From Pogona vitticeps (lineage: Eukaryota; Chordata; Lepidosauria; Squamata; Agamidae): DNA of 64,000 nt. How positions within the stretch are numbered: position 1 is the stretch's first letter; the number at the start of each line of letters is the position of its first letter. Below, in pieces: positions 11,915 to 22,915 of this stretch. Location of the stretch: positions 309,828,322 through 309,892,321 of the forward strand of contig NC_135783.1 in the NCBI RefSeq assembly GCF_051106095.1. The letters run 5' to 3'. The position numbers and the translations under genes are program-made. The notes below the pieces were generated by a model, which was not told the DNA's origin, ran no database searches, and was given only the letters and a program-made list of their open reading frames with translations.

Positions 11915-12075
11915 TGCAGGCTACACGTTGCCCTTCGCCAGCAAGCTGGGTACTCAGTTTACAGATCTCAAAAGGATGGAAGGTTGAGTGAACCTCGAGC
12001 TGGCTACTTGGGATTGAACCCAGTTCATGAGCAGAGTTTTAGCTGTAGTACTGCAGTTTAACCACTCTGCCATAA
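11915..12075 (-). mobile_element. tRNA-derived SINE, antisense
   Basis: On the minus strand the head reads ATGGCAGAGTGGTTAAACTG (A-box region), then GGGTTCAATCCC (B box), and continues through CTCAACCTTCCATCC and TGAGTACCCAGCTTGCTGG. These are the blocks of a widespread squamate tRNA-type SINE. The 3' part, normally ending in a GGCGGTATATAA-type tail, is missing, so the copy is 3'-truncated or decayed. Confidence 0.75.
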
Positions 12076-12429
12076 AGTGATTGTTTGTGTTCTGTACATG
12101 TACCAACTGATATTGTATACTACCCTCAGTTATTGATAACATCCTGCCTTACTGCCACAAAATGACACTCAAGAGGGCACAGTCCAATAACATTCAAATA
12201 AAGACAAGTACTGTTAAGTCAGCAATTTGTTTCATGCTAGTCCATCCTGAGGATTTTGAGTAGCTGCAATTACGTTTTGAGGATAATATCCATATTACAT
12301 AAATATGGCACCTCCCATGCGTTGCTCAGTACCCTGTGAAGACTCTGAGAGGTTTAGTACATTCTTAGAGTGGGCTGTGCGAGCCCTGATGGAACTGGGT
12401 GATATGATCAATTATTTAAAGGGTCATTT
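12076..12429. other. Unannotated DNA upstream of the DIRS-like fossil
   Basis: No clear feature. The last part (about 12360-12429) may still belong to the DIRS-like element, but I cannot align it by eye. Confidence 0.35.
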
Positions 12430-13740
12430 ATTAGCAGAACCATGATTTGCTAGTGGGTTTCGACTGGTTGATGGAAGATATTGGAATCTCCTTGGTGGCT
12501 GAAAAGACTGAGGTCTATACCACTACATTTATCTTCCTGGACATCAAAATTGATGTACTGCAAGCATGTGGAGTTCCTGATGACAAGCTAATGGGCCTCA
12601 GGTTCAGGCTTGTCACTCAAGGAAGGCGTCACTCAAAGAATTGCAAGAACTGGTTGACAATTTGAATGTCACTTGTAAGGTAATGGTCCCAGGCAGAGCA
12701 TTCTTGCATAAACATTGTGATATAATGAACAGCTTATCCAAGCCTCAAGAAGAACAGCAGGTGAGGGTGGAGATGAGAGAAGATGCCAGTATATGGAAGT
12801 TGTTCCTGGACAGTTTTAATGGCATCTCATTCAGGTGGGAGGAGATGTGCTTGGGATGCATTTCCATGTTCAGTTGAATGCTGCTGGGGCTGCAGGTTTG
12901 GGGTTTATTTTAGGGATATGAAAGACTTATTTTAGGGATATGAAGGCACTCTGTATGATCTCCCTTGCAGGACAACTTAAAAGCATACCTACAGGGAAAA
13001 TCACAAAAGCCTATATATAGGGTATAACAGGTAGATGGTACATTGGGATATTGTTCAATTCAGGGATTAAGATGGGCTTGACATTTTTGAGGGTTTTTTT
13101 TCTGTTAGTTGTGGCAGTTAGGTTGTTGGCACCTATATGGGCCAATTCATCACCATCATCACCACCAACTTAGAATTGCAGATCTAGAAGGAACCCTATA
13201 GATAATCACATCCAGCCCTTGTCAAGGAGGCACAATGGGGAATCTAATTCCTAACCTCTGGCTCCACAGACAGAGACCTAAATCCCTGAGCCATCCACCA
13301 GTCATTCTACCATACATTTCTGGTGCAACCACATGGCAGTTGTTCACGTTATGAACAAGTTGTCCTCCAAGCCATCCAGGCTATAATGTTAGTCAGAGAG
13401 CTCACACTGAGTTGTTTACAGTATAGCGCTTTAATTCTGATTACGAATATGCTGAGGCTGGACAGCAGCATTGCTGATGGGTTGTCCTGCCTGCAGATGA
13501 AGCAATTTAGGGAACTGGCCTCTGATGTCCCCAAAAGACCAAAATGCTTCCTGATAGACCTTTGGAAGCCTGGAGGAGTGAGGCAGAGAGGGCCATGAAG
13601 TTAGCACTTGCATCTGGTACCCACAGGAGTTACCAAAGGGCTAGCATCAAGTTTCTGAACCTCAAGGAGCAGTTCAAGCTGCTGGTGGTATTGCCTCTTC
13701 TAGTGTGCCAGCTTATGCAATATGCCTGAGAAATAAGGCA
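12430..13740 (+). mobile_element. DIRS-like retroelement fossil (RT/RNase H, edge of recombinase)
   Basis: A broken remnant of a DIRS-type (tyrosine-recombinase) retroelement. Recognisable parts in order are the end of the reverse transcriptase with its AEKTE and FIFLDIKID block, the connection and RNase H region with the VPGRAFLHK motif and the LDSFNGISF block, the IADGLSCLQMKQFRELA end of the RNase H/MT frame, and a short AWRSEAER..LASGTHRSYQRA block typical of the start of the recombinase. It is broken in several places, is interrupted by a SINE, and lacks recognisable terminal repeats. It looks old. Confidence 0.75.
13148..13312 (-). mobile_element. tRNA-type SINE nested in the DIRS fossil
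   Basis: The right half, read on the minus strand, gives GGCTCAGGGATTTAGGTCTC, then TGTGGAGCCAGAGGTTAGGA with ATTAGATTCCCC, the same head as the SINEs at 46386 and 42226. The left half has AGAATTGCAGATCTAGAAGG followed by AACCCTATAGATAATCACAT, a different common reptile repeat block. The copy is therefore either composite or two joined fragments. DIRS coding sequence lies on both sides, so it inserted after the DIRS element. Confidence 0.6.
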
Positions 13741-15383
13741 TTCAACTCCCCTGCATTCAAAGGAGAGTTACTGCACTGGTCTCTGAGTTAAATGCCAATG
13801 GGCAAGTGGACTTGACTGAGGATCTTAAAATAAAGAAATATTGAAATGATGGAACTGGAAAATGGAGAAGCCTAGGAATTATAGAGTCTCATTTTCTTCC
13901 AGTATTCTGAATGGGCTTGGTTTCTGTTGGCCAGCTCACTGTAATTCCATGTTTGAAAGTGTTTTGTTTCGTTATAGACTTTTGGGTGCATTTAGAATAA
14001 GTGAATTAGTGGCATTCCATGTCGAATAAGGTGGCATTCCATGTGGAGATATGGTAGGCCAGGCTTTGCAGTTGAGTGACGTTGCATTGGCTCAGGACTG
14101 TGTTGACTTTCAGCTGTGTCAGTCCAAGAACAGTTGGGCAAATGGGTCCTGGTGAAGCTGGGCAGGATTCAGACCCTGAGTTGTGTCCTGTCAGAGCAAT
14201 GGGGAGGTGTCTGGCAGTTTGGGGAAGAAAGATGGCTCTTCAGGCATGAAACAGAGACTTCCTTCACCATATTTCAATTTTAGACAGTGACTAATTAGGC
14301 CTTGGAGAAACTTGTGGCCTTTGGCACACATTCATCTCAGATTGGGGCCATTTCAACAGCAGTAGAGATGGGGATGAAAGATGAACCCATTGCCAAGCCT
14401 GGTTGATGGAGATCTCACTGCTAGAAGCACTACACACACCTGTTAGTTTAGCAGTAGATTTGTTGTTTACCATTTGTTTTTTCAGGGGGCAGAGTTTGCA
14501 AACAGAAATGTGTATTCCTCTGTGTGACAGGGTTCTGTTTTGGTCAGTGTAGAAAGTGAAGAATGTACAGTATAAGTGGGGCTCCATGTAGAACTGGGGG
14601 ATGATGACCCTAGAATGGAAAGGTAGAAGGGGTCTGCATTCTTGTGGTCTTTTGTGAACCTTGTTAGCATAGCATCCTCTGTTGGCGATGATAGGGGATA
14701 CTTATCCACAGGGGCAGAATCTTTCTTGGCATGGGATTCCCTTAAATCTTTCCTGAAGAAAGGCTGAGGGGAACACATTCAGTCTAGCCAGCATGAATAC
14801 TCTACAGACCTGCAGTGAGCAGAGTGAGGTTAGGTAGCCTGCAGGGGTCCTATATGATGGGAAAACACCATGTGACAAAGGGGAGCGTGTTCTGTTTGCC
14901 TGGACAAAGAATTCCTGCTTTTCAGTGTTGTATAACCTCTGAGTGAGAGCTCTTAGGGCATATTTCTTAGGGCCAAAGCAGCAGAATATGTACAAGGAGG
15001 ATGCCTATGGACCTAATTTTATGTTGGTTGAAAGGTTGCCACTGATTATGGCGAGAACTGAGTAGCATATAGTGAACGTATCCCAGTTAATCTGCTGAGA
15101 AAAGTAATCTAAGCCAGTACTTTAGGGTCTGAGTCCAAGCATTAGTTTTCAATTGGCCTACCCCTACTTTGAGATACAGGGCCGCATTAGCTACACAACT
15201 GCCTCCCCCAAAATACAACGCAAGAACATGGATTGTATTCTTTCAACTTCAGGATTATATGCACTGATCCAAATGGAGATGCGACATAGTAGTTGTGTCC
15301 TTGTTTTTGCTTGAAAGACATGGGTGGCTGAGGGGACATTACATCCACCACTAAAAAAACCCAAAAACCCAAAAAACACTTTC
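13741..15383. other. Unidentified segment, possibly old repeat
   Basis: No element could be named. A small direct repeat, GTGGCATTCCATGT, occurs at about 14010 and 14030. Between 14290 and 14995 the minus strand has three overlapping open frames of 97-98 codons with passages such as DKYPLSSPTEDAMLTRFTK and NADPFYLSILGSSSPSST. They look more protein-like than the surroundings but match no family I know. The last 200 bp before the BovB copy hold nothing recognisable. Confidence 0.35.
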
Positions 15384-17550
15384 TTGTTGTTGTCTAGTCG
15401 TTAAGTCATGTCCGACTCTTTGTGACCCCATGGACGCAGGTCCTCCTGTCTTCCACTGCCTCCCGGAGTTTGGTCAAATTCATTTTGGGAGCTTCGGTGG
15501 CACTGTCCAACCATCTCATCCTATGTTGTCCCCTTCTCCTCTTGCCTTCACACTTTCAGGGTCTTTTCCAAGGACTCTTCTCTTCTCATAAAATGGCCAA
15601 AGTATTGGAGCCTCAGCTTCAGGATCTGTCCTTCCAGTGAGCACTCAGGGTTGATTTCCTTTAGAATGGATAGGTTTGTTCTCCTTGTAGTCCAAGGGGC
15701 TCTCAAGTGTCTCCTCCAGCACCACAACTCAAAAGCATTAATTCTTTGGCGGTCAGCCTTCTTTATGGTCCAGCTCTCACTTCCATACATCACTACAGGA
15801 AAAACTATAGCTTTGACTGTGCGGACTTTTGTTGGCAAGGTGATATCTCTGCTTTTTAAGATGCTGCCGAGGTTTGTCATTGCTTTCCTCCCAAGAAGCA
15901 GGGGTCTTTTAATTTCGTGGCTGCTCTCACCATCTGCAGTGATCTAGGAGTCCAAGAAGGTAAAATCTGTCACTGCCTCCATATCTTCCCCTTCTATTTC
16001 CCAGGAGGTGATGTGACCAGTGGCCATGATCTTTGATTTTTTGATGTTCAGTTTCAGACTGTTTTTTGCGCTCTCCTCTTTCAAACTCATTAAGAGGTTC
16101 TTTAAGTCCTCCTCACTTCTGCCACCAGAGTCGTATCATCTGCATATCGGAGATTGTTGATATTTCTTCCGGCAATCTTAATTCAGGCTTGGGATTCATC
16201 CAGTCCAAACTTTCGCTCAATGTATTCTGAATATGTTAAATAAGCCAGGGGACAATATACAGCCTTGTCATAGTCTTTTCCTAATTTTGAACCAATCAGT
16301 TGTTCCACATATAGTTATAACTGTTACCTCCTGTCCCACATATAGATTTGTCAAGAGATAGATAAGGTGGTCAGGCACTCCAATTTCTTTAAAAACTTGT
16401 CATAGTTTGTTGTCCACACAGTCAAAGGCTTTTGCGTAGTCAATGAAGCAGAAGTAGATGTTTTCTGGAACTCTCTGGCTTTCTACATAATCCAGTGCAT
16501 GTTAGTAATTTGGTTTCAAGGTCGTCTGCCCCTTTGAAATCCAGCTTGTACTTCTGGGAGTTCTCGGTCCACATACTGCTGAAGCCTACCTTGGAGGATT
16601 TTGAGCATAACCTTGCTAGCATGTGAAATGAGTGCAATTGTACGGTAGTTGGAGCATTCTTTGGCACTGCCCTTCTTTGGGATTGGGATGTAGACTGATC
16701 TTTTCCAATCCTCTGGCCACTGTTGAGTTTTCCAAACTTGCTGGCATATTGAGTGTAGCACCTTAACAGTGTCATCTTTTAAGATTTTAAATAGTTCAAC
16801 TGGAATGCCATCACCTCCAATGGCATTGTTGTTAGCCAGGCTTTCTAAGGCCCTGCCAGAAGAATGTGAAGTTTTTTGCTTTGACAGATCCCATGTCTGG
16901 CAATCTCATTTTTTGCAGGGCAACAATGTCCATCTGCCGTATACTCGGTTCCATGTCGATGACAGCTGTCTTGCATGCGTCGTCTATTTCCTTCAGGTCA
17001 TCAGAAAAGCCAGGGGTCATTGTTCAAACATTCTAATTGCCCAAGTTTAGGGCAGAAGGTTTCTTATGATTGTTGCACAGTACAGGGTTATCAATCTGCT
17101 TGTCAGCTTTCACCCTAAACCCCACGCACCCTGTGAGGTTAACAGACTGTGGCATCTTACTACCTTGTCACAGTCTGATGACTGCCCAACTTAAGGTGGG
17201 TGGTAGCTACCTAGTGAGGTGCAGTGACCTCTCCACCCATTGGAAGTAGCCCCTGGCGTCATGCTATACATCAATCGAACAAAGACATAACTGGTAACTG
17301 CTACTTTCAGTATTGTTTCAACATTGTATGCGAAGCTGGAGTGTCCTCTCCAGAACACAAAGCCTGGGTAAAATAATATGGAGGATAAGCTGTTACCCAA
17401 GCAGCAAATTCCCACTCTCCACATCGCTGAAATAGTCCAATGGAAAGACAGGAGCCAATACAACCGGTTACCATTGCAGGAGTTGCCATAACAACATGAA
17501 CTGCCTTCTTGTTTGTTTCCACCCACCAATCTGTTGATTTGCCATGTTTC
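15384..17550 (-). mobile_element. RTE-BovB LINE, both ends present, middle deleted
   Basis: This is the longest BovB copy. Reading the minus strand from 17550: a 5' UTR with GGGTAACAGCTTATCC, then the endonuclease start (MTPGFSDDLKEIDDACKTAV, DIVALQKMRLPD, FTFFWQG). It then jumps near 16850 straight to the reverse-transcriptase region (SLANNNAIGGDGIPVELFK, HSICQQVWKTQQWPEDWKR, IALISHASKVMLKILQGRLQ). The rest of the RT, the ESWTIKKADRQRINAFELWC block and the tail ACTAGACAACAACA follow, down to 15384. Roughly the last three quarters of the endonuclease and the linker are missing. Further small frame losses lie in the RT, and the element cannot code for a working protein. Confidence 0.92.
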
Positions 17551-17944
17551 ACCTACCTAAGAATCCACACTTGCAGATTTGTTTGGTTTCCCATCTGGAT
17601 CTGCACTGGAAGCATTAGAACAGCCCAAAAGATAATTTGAATGCATGAGGACAAAGATGTGAAGAGGGTACTGAAGGAGGAAAGAAAGAGGAATTAATTC
17701 TTCACATGTGAGTTCAGGGATACACGACAGCATCTTTGCAGTCAAAGTAAAACAGTATCCCTGCAGAGACATTTTCCTTCAAAGCTGCTGTGTCTGCACA
17801 ATCAGCTCACAAACTAAACCCATTGATTATTTGCTGATGGCAAAGCACTAACAAAAGCAGCTAATTTGCAACTTGCAGGAGCTGTGGAAACCTTCTGGTG
17901 AGAGACACCAATGGCCCTCATCAATTAAGGGAATTTCACTTCTA
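17551..17944. other. Unannotated DNA
   Basis: No supported feature. A 71-codon minus-strand frame (17557-17772) has no family motif. Confidence 0.45.
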
Positions 17945-18376
17945 CAGTCATGCCCCACTTAACGATTACCCCGTATAATGATGAATCTGCTTCATGACGA
18001 TGTTTTTGCAATCACTTTTGTGATCGCAAAACGATGTTTTAAATGGTTTTTTTCGCTTTGCGATGATCGGTTCCCTGCTTCGGGAACTGATTCTTCACAT
18101 TACGATGATCAAAACAGCTGACCATCAGGTTTTCAAAATGGCCACCGGCTGCTCAAAATAGCCCCCCGCTGTTTTCTAGGACGGATTCCTCACTTTACAG
18201 GCACCGAAAATGGCCGCCGTATGGAGGATCTTCACTGGACGGGCAGGTATTCAGCCCATTGGAATGCATTGAACGGTTTTCAATGCATTTCAATGGGCTT
18301 TTTTATTTCACTTGACGTTTTCACTCTATAGTGATTTCGCTGGAACAAATTAACGTCGTCAAGCGAGGCACCACTG
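17945..18376. mobile_element. TcMar-Tigger-like MITE, complete ends
   Basis: A 432-bp non-autonomous element bounded by TA at 17943-17944 and 18377-18378. The left end is CAGTCATGCCCCACTTAACG and the right end is CGTCAAGCGAGGCACCACTG, imperfect inverted repeats. The inside is rich in CGATGATCGG, TTTTGCGATCGC-like and GCCATTGGAATGCATTG-like motifs. It is much more CpG-rich than its flanks and has no transposase. The element at 32745 belongs to a related family. Confidence 0.85.
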
Positions 18377-18378
18377 TA

Positions 18379-18599
18379 ATTGCAAAACTGCCATCTAGCA
18401 TAGTTTTCATTATGAAAGGTCTTGGACAGATACCTATACTAGTGTGTGGTGAAATGACAACTGAAACTTACACAACACAGTCTTAAGCTTATTTCCTGGA
18501 AAGTCTGGCTGATTCTATTTGGCTATGCTTCTATAAAATTATACGTAAGATTGCATATTAAGTCAGAGGTTTTAATCAACTGATATTTAAAAAGTGATC
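18379..18599. other. Unannotated DNA
   Basis: A short spacer between the MITE and the CR1 3' end, with nothing recognised. Confidence 0.4.
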
Positions 18600-19013
18600 A
18601 AGGAGAGGCCTTTCTTTTGGTCCCACCACCTTCATAGGTGTGTTTGGTGGGGACATGAGAGAGGTCCTTCTCTGTTGCTTCTCCCAGACTTTGGAATGCC
18701 CACCCACAGGAGATCAGGCTGGCCCCATCTTTTCTGTCCTTCCATTAGCAAATGAAAACCTTTTTCTTCAGGCAAGCTTTCCCTTCATGACTTGTTGCCT
18801 GAGTGGGGTTTTTAAATGGGTGGTTGTGCCTTACTGCTTGAATTTGTTTTCATTGTTGCTTTGTTTCCTGTCTTTTAGTGTGACATTTGTTTGATCCTTT
18901 TTAATATTTAGTACTTACTGTTTTTTAGCTTTAAATATTGACTCTTAATGATGTACGCCACCTTGGGTCCTTCTTAAGGAGAACATCAAGGTAAAATATT
19001 TCAAATAAATAAA
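18600..19013 (+). mobile_element. CR1-type LINE 3' end
   Basis: The sequence codes for the LWNAxPQEIRLAP signature of the CR1 ORF2 C-terminus, followed by a KT..FRQAFP block. It then runs into a 3' UTR with TGTACGCCACCTTGGGTCC and a short AAATAAATAAA tail. It is strongly 5'-truncated, as most CR1 copies are. There are several frame losses, so it is an old copy. Confidence 0.8.
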
Positions 19014-21612
19014 AAGGTGCTGAGTGTGATTAGAACTCATTCAGGTGCACAAATGTAGCATAGCTATGTCTCTGGATCAAGTGAGAAGCTACATATACTG
19101 TATAGTGTGCAGTTTTGCCTTCATATTTTCGTTTGAATTTGTATGAGCACTGTAATATGAACAGTATTTTTAGAGAGATAGAAGTAAGACTCAGCCAAAT
19201 TAAAACATTTACAAAATGCAGTTGTTTGTTTCGGGTTCCCTCAGACTTTCATCTGATCATCTTCTTCCCTCCCTTGTTCTCAAATGAATTCTCTTCTTTC
19301 TGTATTAGAGAAAAAAAATGTCCTTTAAAAGAAAACCATTTCTGCATGCCAAGAGATGGTTAATTCTGTGATATTCATATCCCTGCATCCACACTGTCTA
19401 GTTCTGAAGACTCACAGAATTCAGATTAACCTCTGCAAGCCACAGTTAATGGTAAAACTCAGGAACTCAGGATGAGGAGGCACACTTGGAGGACAGAGTA
19501 ATTAATTTGGCCTTCATATGTTCTTTTCTGCCACTTTAAAGGAAGGGACGAATCTGGCTCTTCATCTCGGACACTGAAGGTCTATCTTGCTTTTATTTGG
19601 AGTGTGAGCTGCAAGAAAATATTCATTCTGCACTGTTCGCTGGTATACTAATTTTTTTCATACACATGGCAGGCACATAAATTTGATAAAGGCAGAGGCA
19701 GAATTTTGTGGGAGGAATTCTCAGAAGGGAGATGAGTTATCCGACTTTATGATTGTGACTATGAAACCTCCACCACCACCAACAACAACAACAACAACAA
19801 ATCAACTGAGAATTTTGTTGCACTCAAATAGAAATCTCCACATGTATTGTACAGGAAGGGGTGAAGTATCTCTTTCCTAACCACTCCCACCACAACCAGA
19901 AATGACTCTCCTCGTGCAGCTACACAATCATATGAAAAAAGTGTCCCCCTCTCCCATGGACTCTAATCCATAGATATAGAAAGAAATCAAAGAAAATTAA
20001 AAGGTGAGACTATGCACTGTACAGTAGTTATATGTAGTTTAGCTTTCTGCTATGAATATATTGTTACCCAGATTTCAAGGTTGAAGATAAAATCAAATTA
20101 TTGCCCATTATCTTGATTTTGGCAATATAGGGATGTATGCAGTAGATTTTCTGTTTCTAGTGTTTGCATTTTTATCAGACTGGGAATGTGAATCAGAATG
20201 CACTATGGCTCAACAAATATGACCATCCTGAGGGAAATTGAACCTGCAGATGTTGGAACAGCTGTTAAGCTTTTTAAAATATTTAGCTTAAAATGGTTCG
20301 TTTGGATCTGTGGAAGGACATGTGCAGCCCTAAGAAATGGTAATACTGTATTATAAGAGCTAAATCACCCATATAAAGTGACATACTTTTTTATTTTCTT
20401 TACTTTTCATTAAAGACAACAGTTATGGCAATAAGGGCACAGATTGCAATAGTTACTAATAGTTGTGTCTATAGTTACTACCCCTCACAATTGTAATGAA
20501 TTCTGAAGTTGTTGGCTATTTCATTAAATACAATACCTGTATTGCTTTTTACAAGGTATGTGCTTGTATTAGTTTTCCATAATGTCAGCATTGAGTAATA
20601 AACTCACAGGAGACATCAGCGGTGGTTGTGGACAGAGGAATGGTCTAAAATATTTGGCTACAGTATGTTAATGGCAGTCTTTTGTTCCATTTCCCTATTG
20701 TGAATGTGTTACTGGGAGGAGTTCTGAATTTATGGGTTCTCCTCAGTTCCATAAACTATTTTGGAATATAGAAGCAAATTAGCTTGATGGATCACTCTGT
20801 TTTTCTCTCAGTATATTCTGAACGAAAAGATTCTTATCTCTATTCTCAGCACGATACATAATTTCAGCGTAATGGCCTTCAGAATGTATACAGACATTAG
20901 CTGTACATTGTTCTCAGTTCATGTTTTTGGCCACATGGCTCTGGAAAAATTTCAGCCTCAGCTGAGTAGCTGTAAACTCAGCTATGTCTCAAAATGAACC
21001 ATAGGTCAATCTGAACTGTCTCAAAATAATTGCAAGATTCTTTAGGCACACCATTTTTGAATAAAATAAACATGGTCCCCCATGCTTTAAGTGGTGTTTA
21101 TGACAAGAAAACCTAAGAGGGCTCATTGCTTAAATGTGCCCTATTTCTTCATAACTGGCATACAATGGACAAAATCCTATTGATTAGGTATCCTTCTGGA
21201 ATGCAAGCAGCTTCTCACTGAGAATTAGCAAGTCTGCTTGGATTTTCTAGCATGAGGCAAGCCATAGGGAGAGTGCGCACCAGAAAAAGCATGTGAAGAT
21301 TCACTAACTGCCAGAGAGAAACCCTTTCTATTTATATTGTTTGCCTTCTGCAGGTGTAACTATGTCAATATAAGTAAGTCACTGAATCAATAAATTGAAA
21401 TACAATATTTGTATATCATTATAGGATATTTTATGGCAAATATTCTTTATTCCTGAAAGTGAAAAACTAATACTTTGTCTGACTTTAATGCACCTGTGCA
21501 TTTAGTACTTCACTATGAAAAATCATGAAAGAATATGAATACACATGGCCCAGAATCCTGTTGTATAATTTTGTGCCTTGTGAGCCATTCCCTTGCTTTT
21601 TTAAAGTTTTAA
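19014..21612. other. Unannotated AT-rich DNA
   Basis: No gene or recognisable repeat. It contains a short CCA/CAA run at 19778-19801. The open frames at 19115-19363 and 19683-19880 have no motif. Confidence 0.5.
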
Positions 21613-22292
21613 CGTTTAAGTTAAAAATTAAGATCATGACCACTGGTCTCATCACCTCCTGGCAAATAGAAGGGGAAGATATGGAGGCAGTGACAGATTT
21701 TACTTTCTTGGGCTCCATAATCACTGCAGATGGTGACAGCAGCCACGAAATTAAAGGATGTCTGCTTCTTCAGAGGAAAGTGATGACAAACCTAGACAGC
21801 ATCTTAAAAAGCAGAGACATCACCTTGCCGACAAAGGTCCGCATAGTCAAAGGTATGGTTTTTCCAGTAGCAATGTTTGGAAGTGAGAGCTGGACCATAA
21901 AGAAGGCTGACCACTGAAGAATTGATGCTTTTGAATTGTGGTGCTAGAGGAGACTCTTGAGGGTCCTCTGGACTGCAAGGAGAACAAACCTATCAATTCT
22001 AAAAGAAATCAACCCAGAGTTGTCACTGGAAGGACAGATCCTGAAGCTGAGGCTCCAATACTTTGCCCATCTCATGAGAAGGGAAGACTCCCTGGAAAAG
22101 ATCCTGATGTTGGGAAAGTGTGAAAGCAAGAGGAGAAGGGGATGACAAAGGACAAGATGGTTGGACAGTGTCATCAATGCTAATAATATGAATTTGACTC
22201 AACTCCATGAGGCAGTGGAAGACAAGAGGGCCTGGCATGCTCTGGTCCATGGGGTCATGAAGTGTCAGACATGACTTAACGACTAAACAACA
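21613..22292 (+). mobile_element. RTE-BovB LINE, 3' 0.7 kb
   Basis: The coding part starts in the region after the RT (KIMTTGLITSWQIEGEDMEA, VTDFTFLGSIITADGDSSHE). It continues through LKSRDITLPTKVRIVKGMVF and ESWTIKKADH, then RTNLSILKEINPE, and ends in the tail ACTAAACAACAACAA. There is a premature stop after KKADH and another in the cysteine/tryptophan-rich FELWC block. It is 5'-truncated. The order matches the copies at 15384 (minus) and 29506. Confidence 0.93.
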
Positions 22293-22459
22293 ACAAACTT
22301 TTAAGTTGCTTAATTTAATTATTGTTTAATTTAAATGTGTATTTTTATATCATGGTTTGAATTAATTTTGTTAACCTTTTTACCACTGTATTGTTTACTT
22401 TTATTAATGTAGAATATCTTTTGATCTTTTCTTTTTCTTTTCTTTTCGTTTGTTTGACA

Positions 22460-22915
22460 TGGCGTGGAAGGCTTGCCACCCCCCAGTAAGGGTTCTTTGA
22501 AGATCCCAGTGATTACAGATAGAGAGAGGTATGGTGATGGCACAGTTCCTACTCATTTCAGATGAATGGTGAACAGATGTTTGAAGGCTGTTCACCGTTC
22601 TGGCACTGTGACCAACTGTCAGTCTTGAGCTAGTCAGATCAGTCGTCCTGCCACTCTAAATTTGGTACTGTTGAATGCCAGGTCTGTATCCAACAAATTC
22701 CAGATTATCCAAGACTTTATTCTGGAAGAGGATGTAGACCTGGCATGCATAACCAAACTTGGATGGTCAGGGAAGGGGGTGTTCCCTTGATTCTTGCCTG
22801 TCCTCCCGGTTATGCAGTCCAGCACCTGGGTAGACTGGAGGAGCAGGGGAGTAGCCATTGTTTATAGAAACACTCTGGAGGTTGTTAGGCACTCTATGGT
22901 GGTGAAGCCAGGTCT
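22460..22915 (+). mobile_element. CR1-type LINE, endonuclease start
   Basis: One plus frame, with breaks, reads RPATLNLVLLNARSVSNKFQ, then IIQDFILEEDVDLACITKT and STWVDWRSRGVAIVYRNTLE. This is the N-terminal part of the CR1-type apurinic endonuclease (NARSxxNK...DLxxITETW...GGGVAIVYR). The usual Glu of ITETW is Lys here, and the copy has lost frame after the tryptophan. No RT follows. CR1 copies are normally 5'-truncated, so an isolated 5' piece is probably a leftover of a longer insertion that was later cut. Confidence 0.75.
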
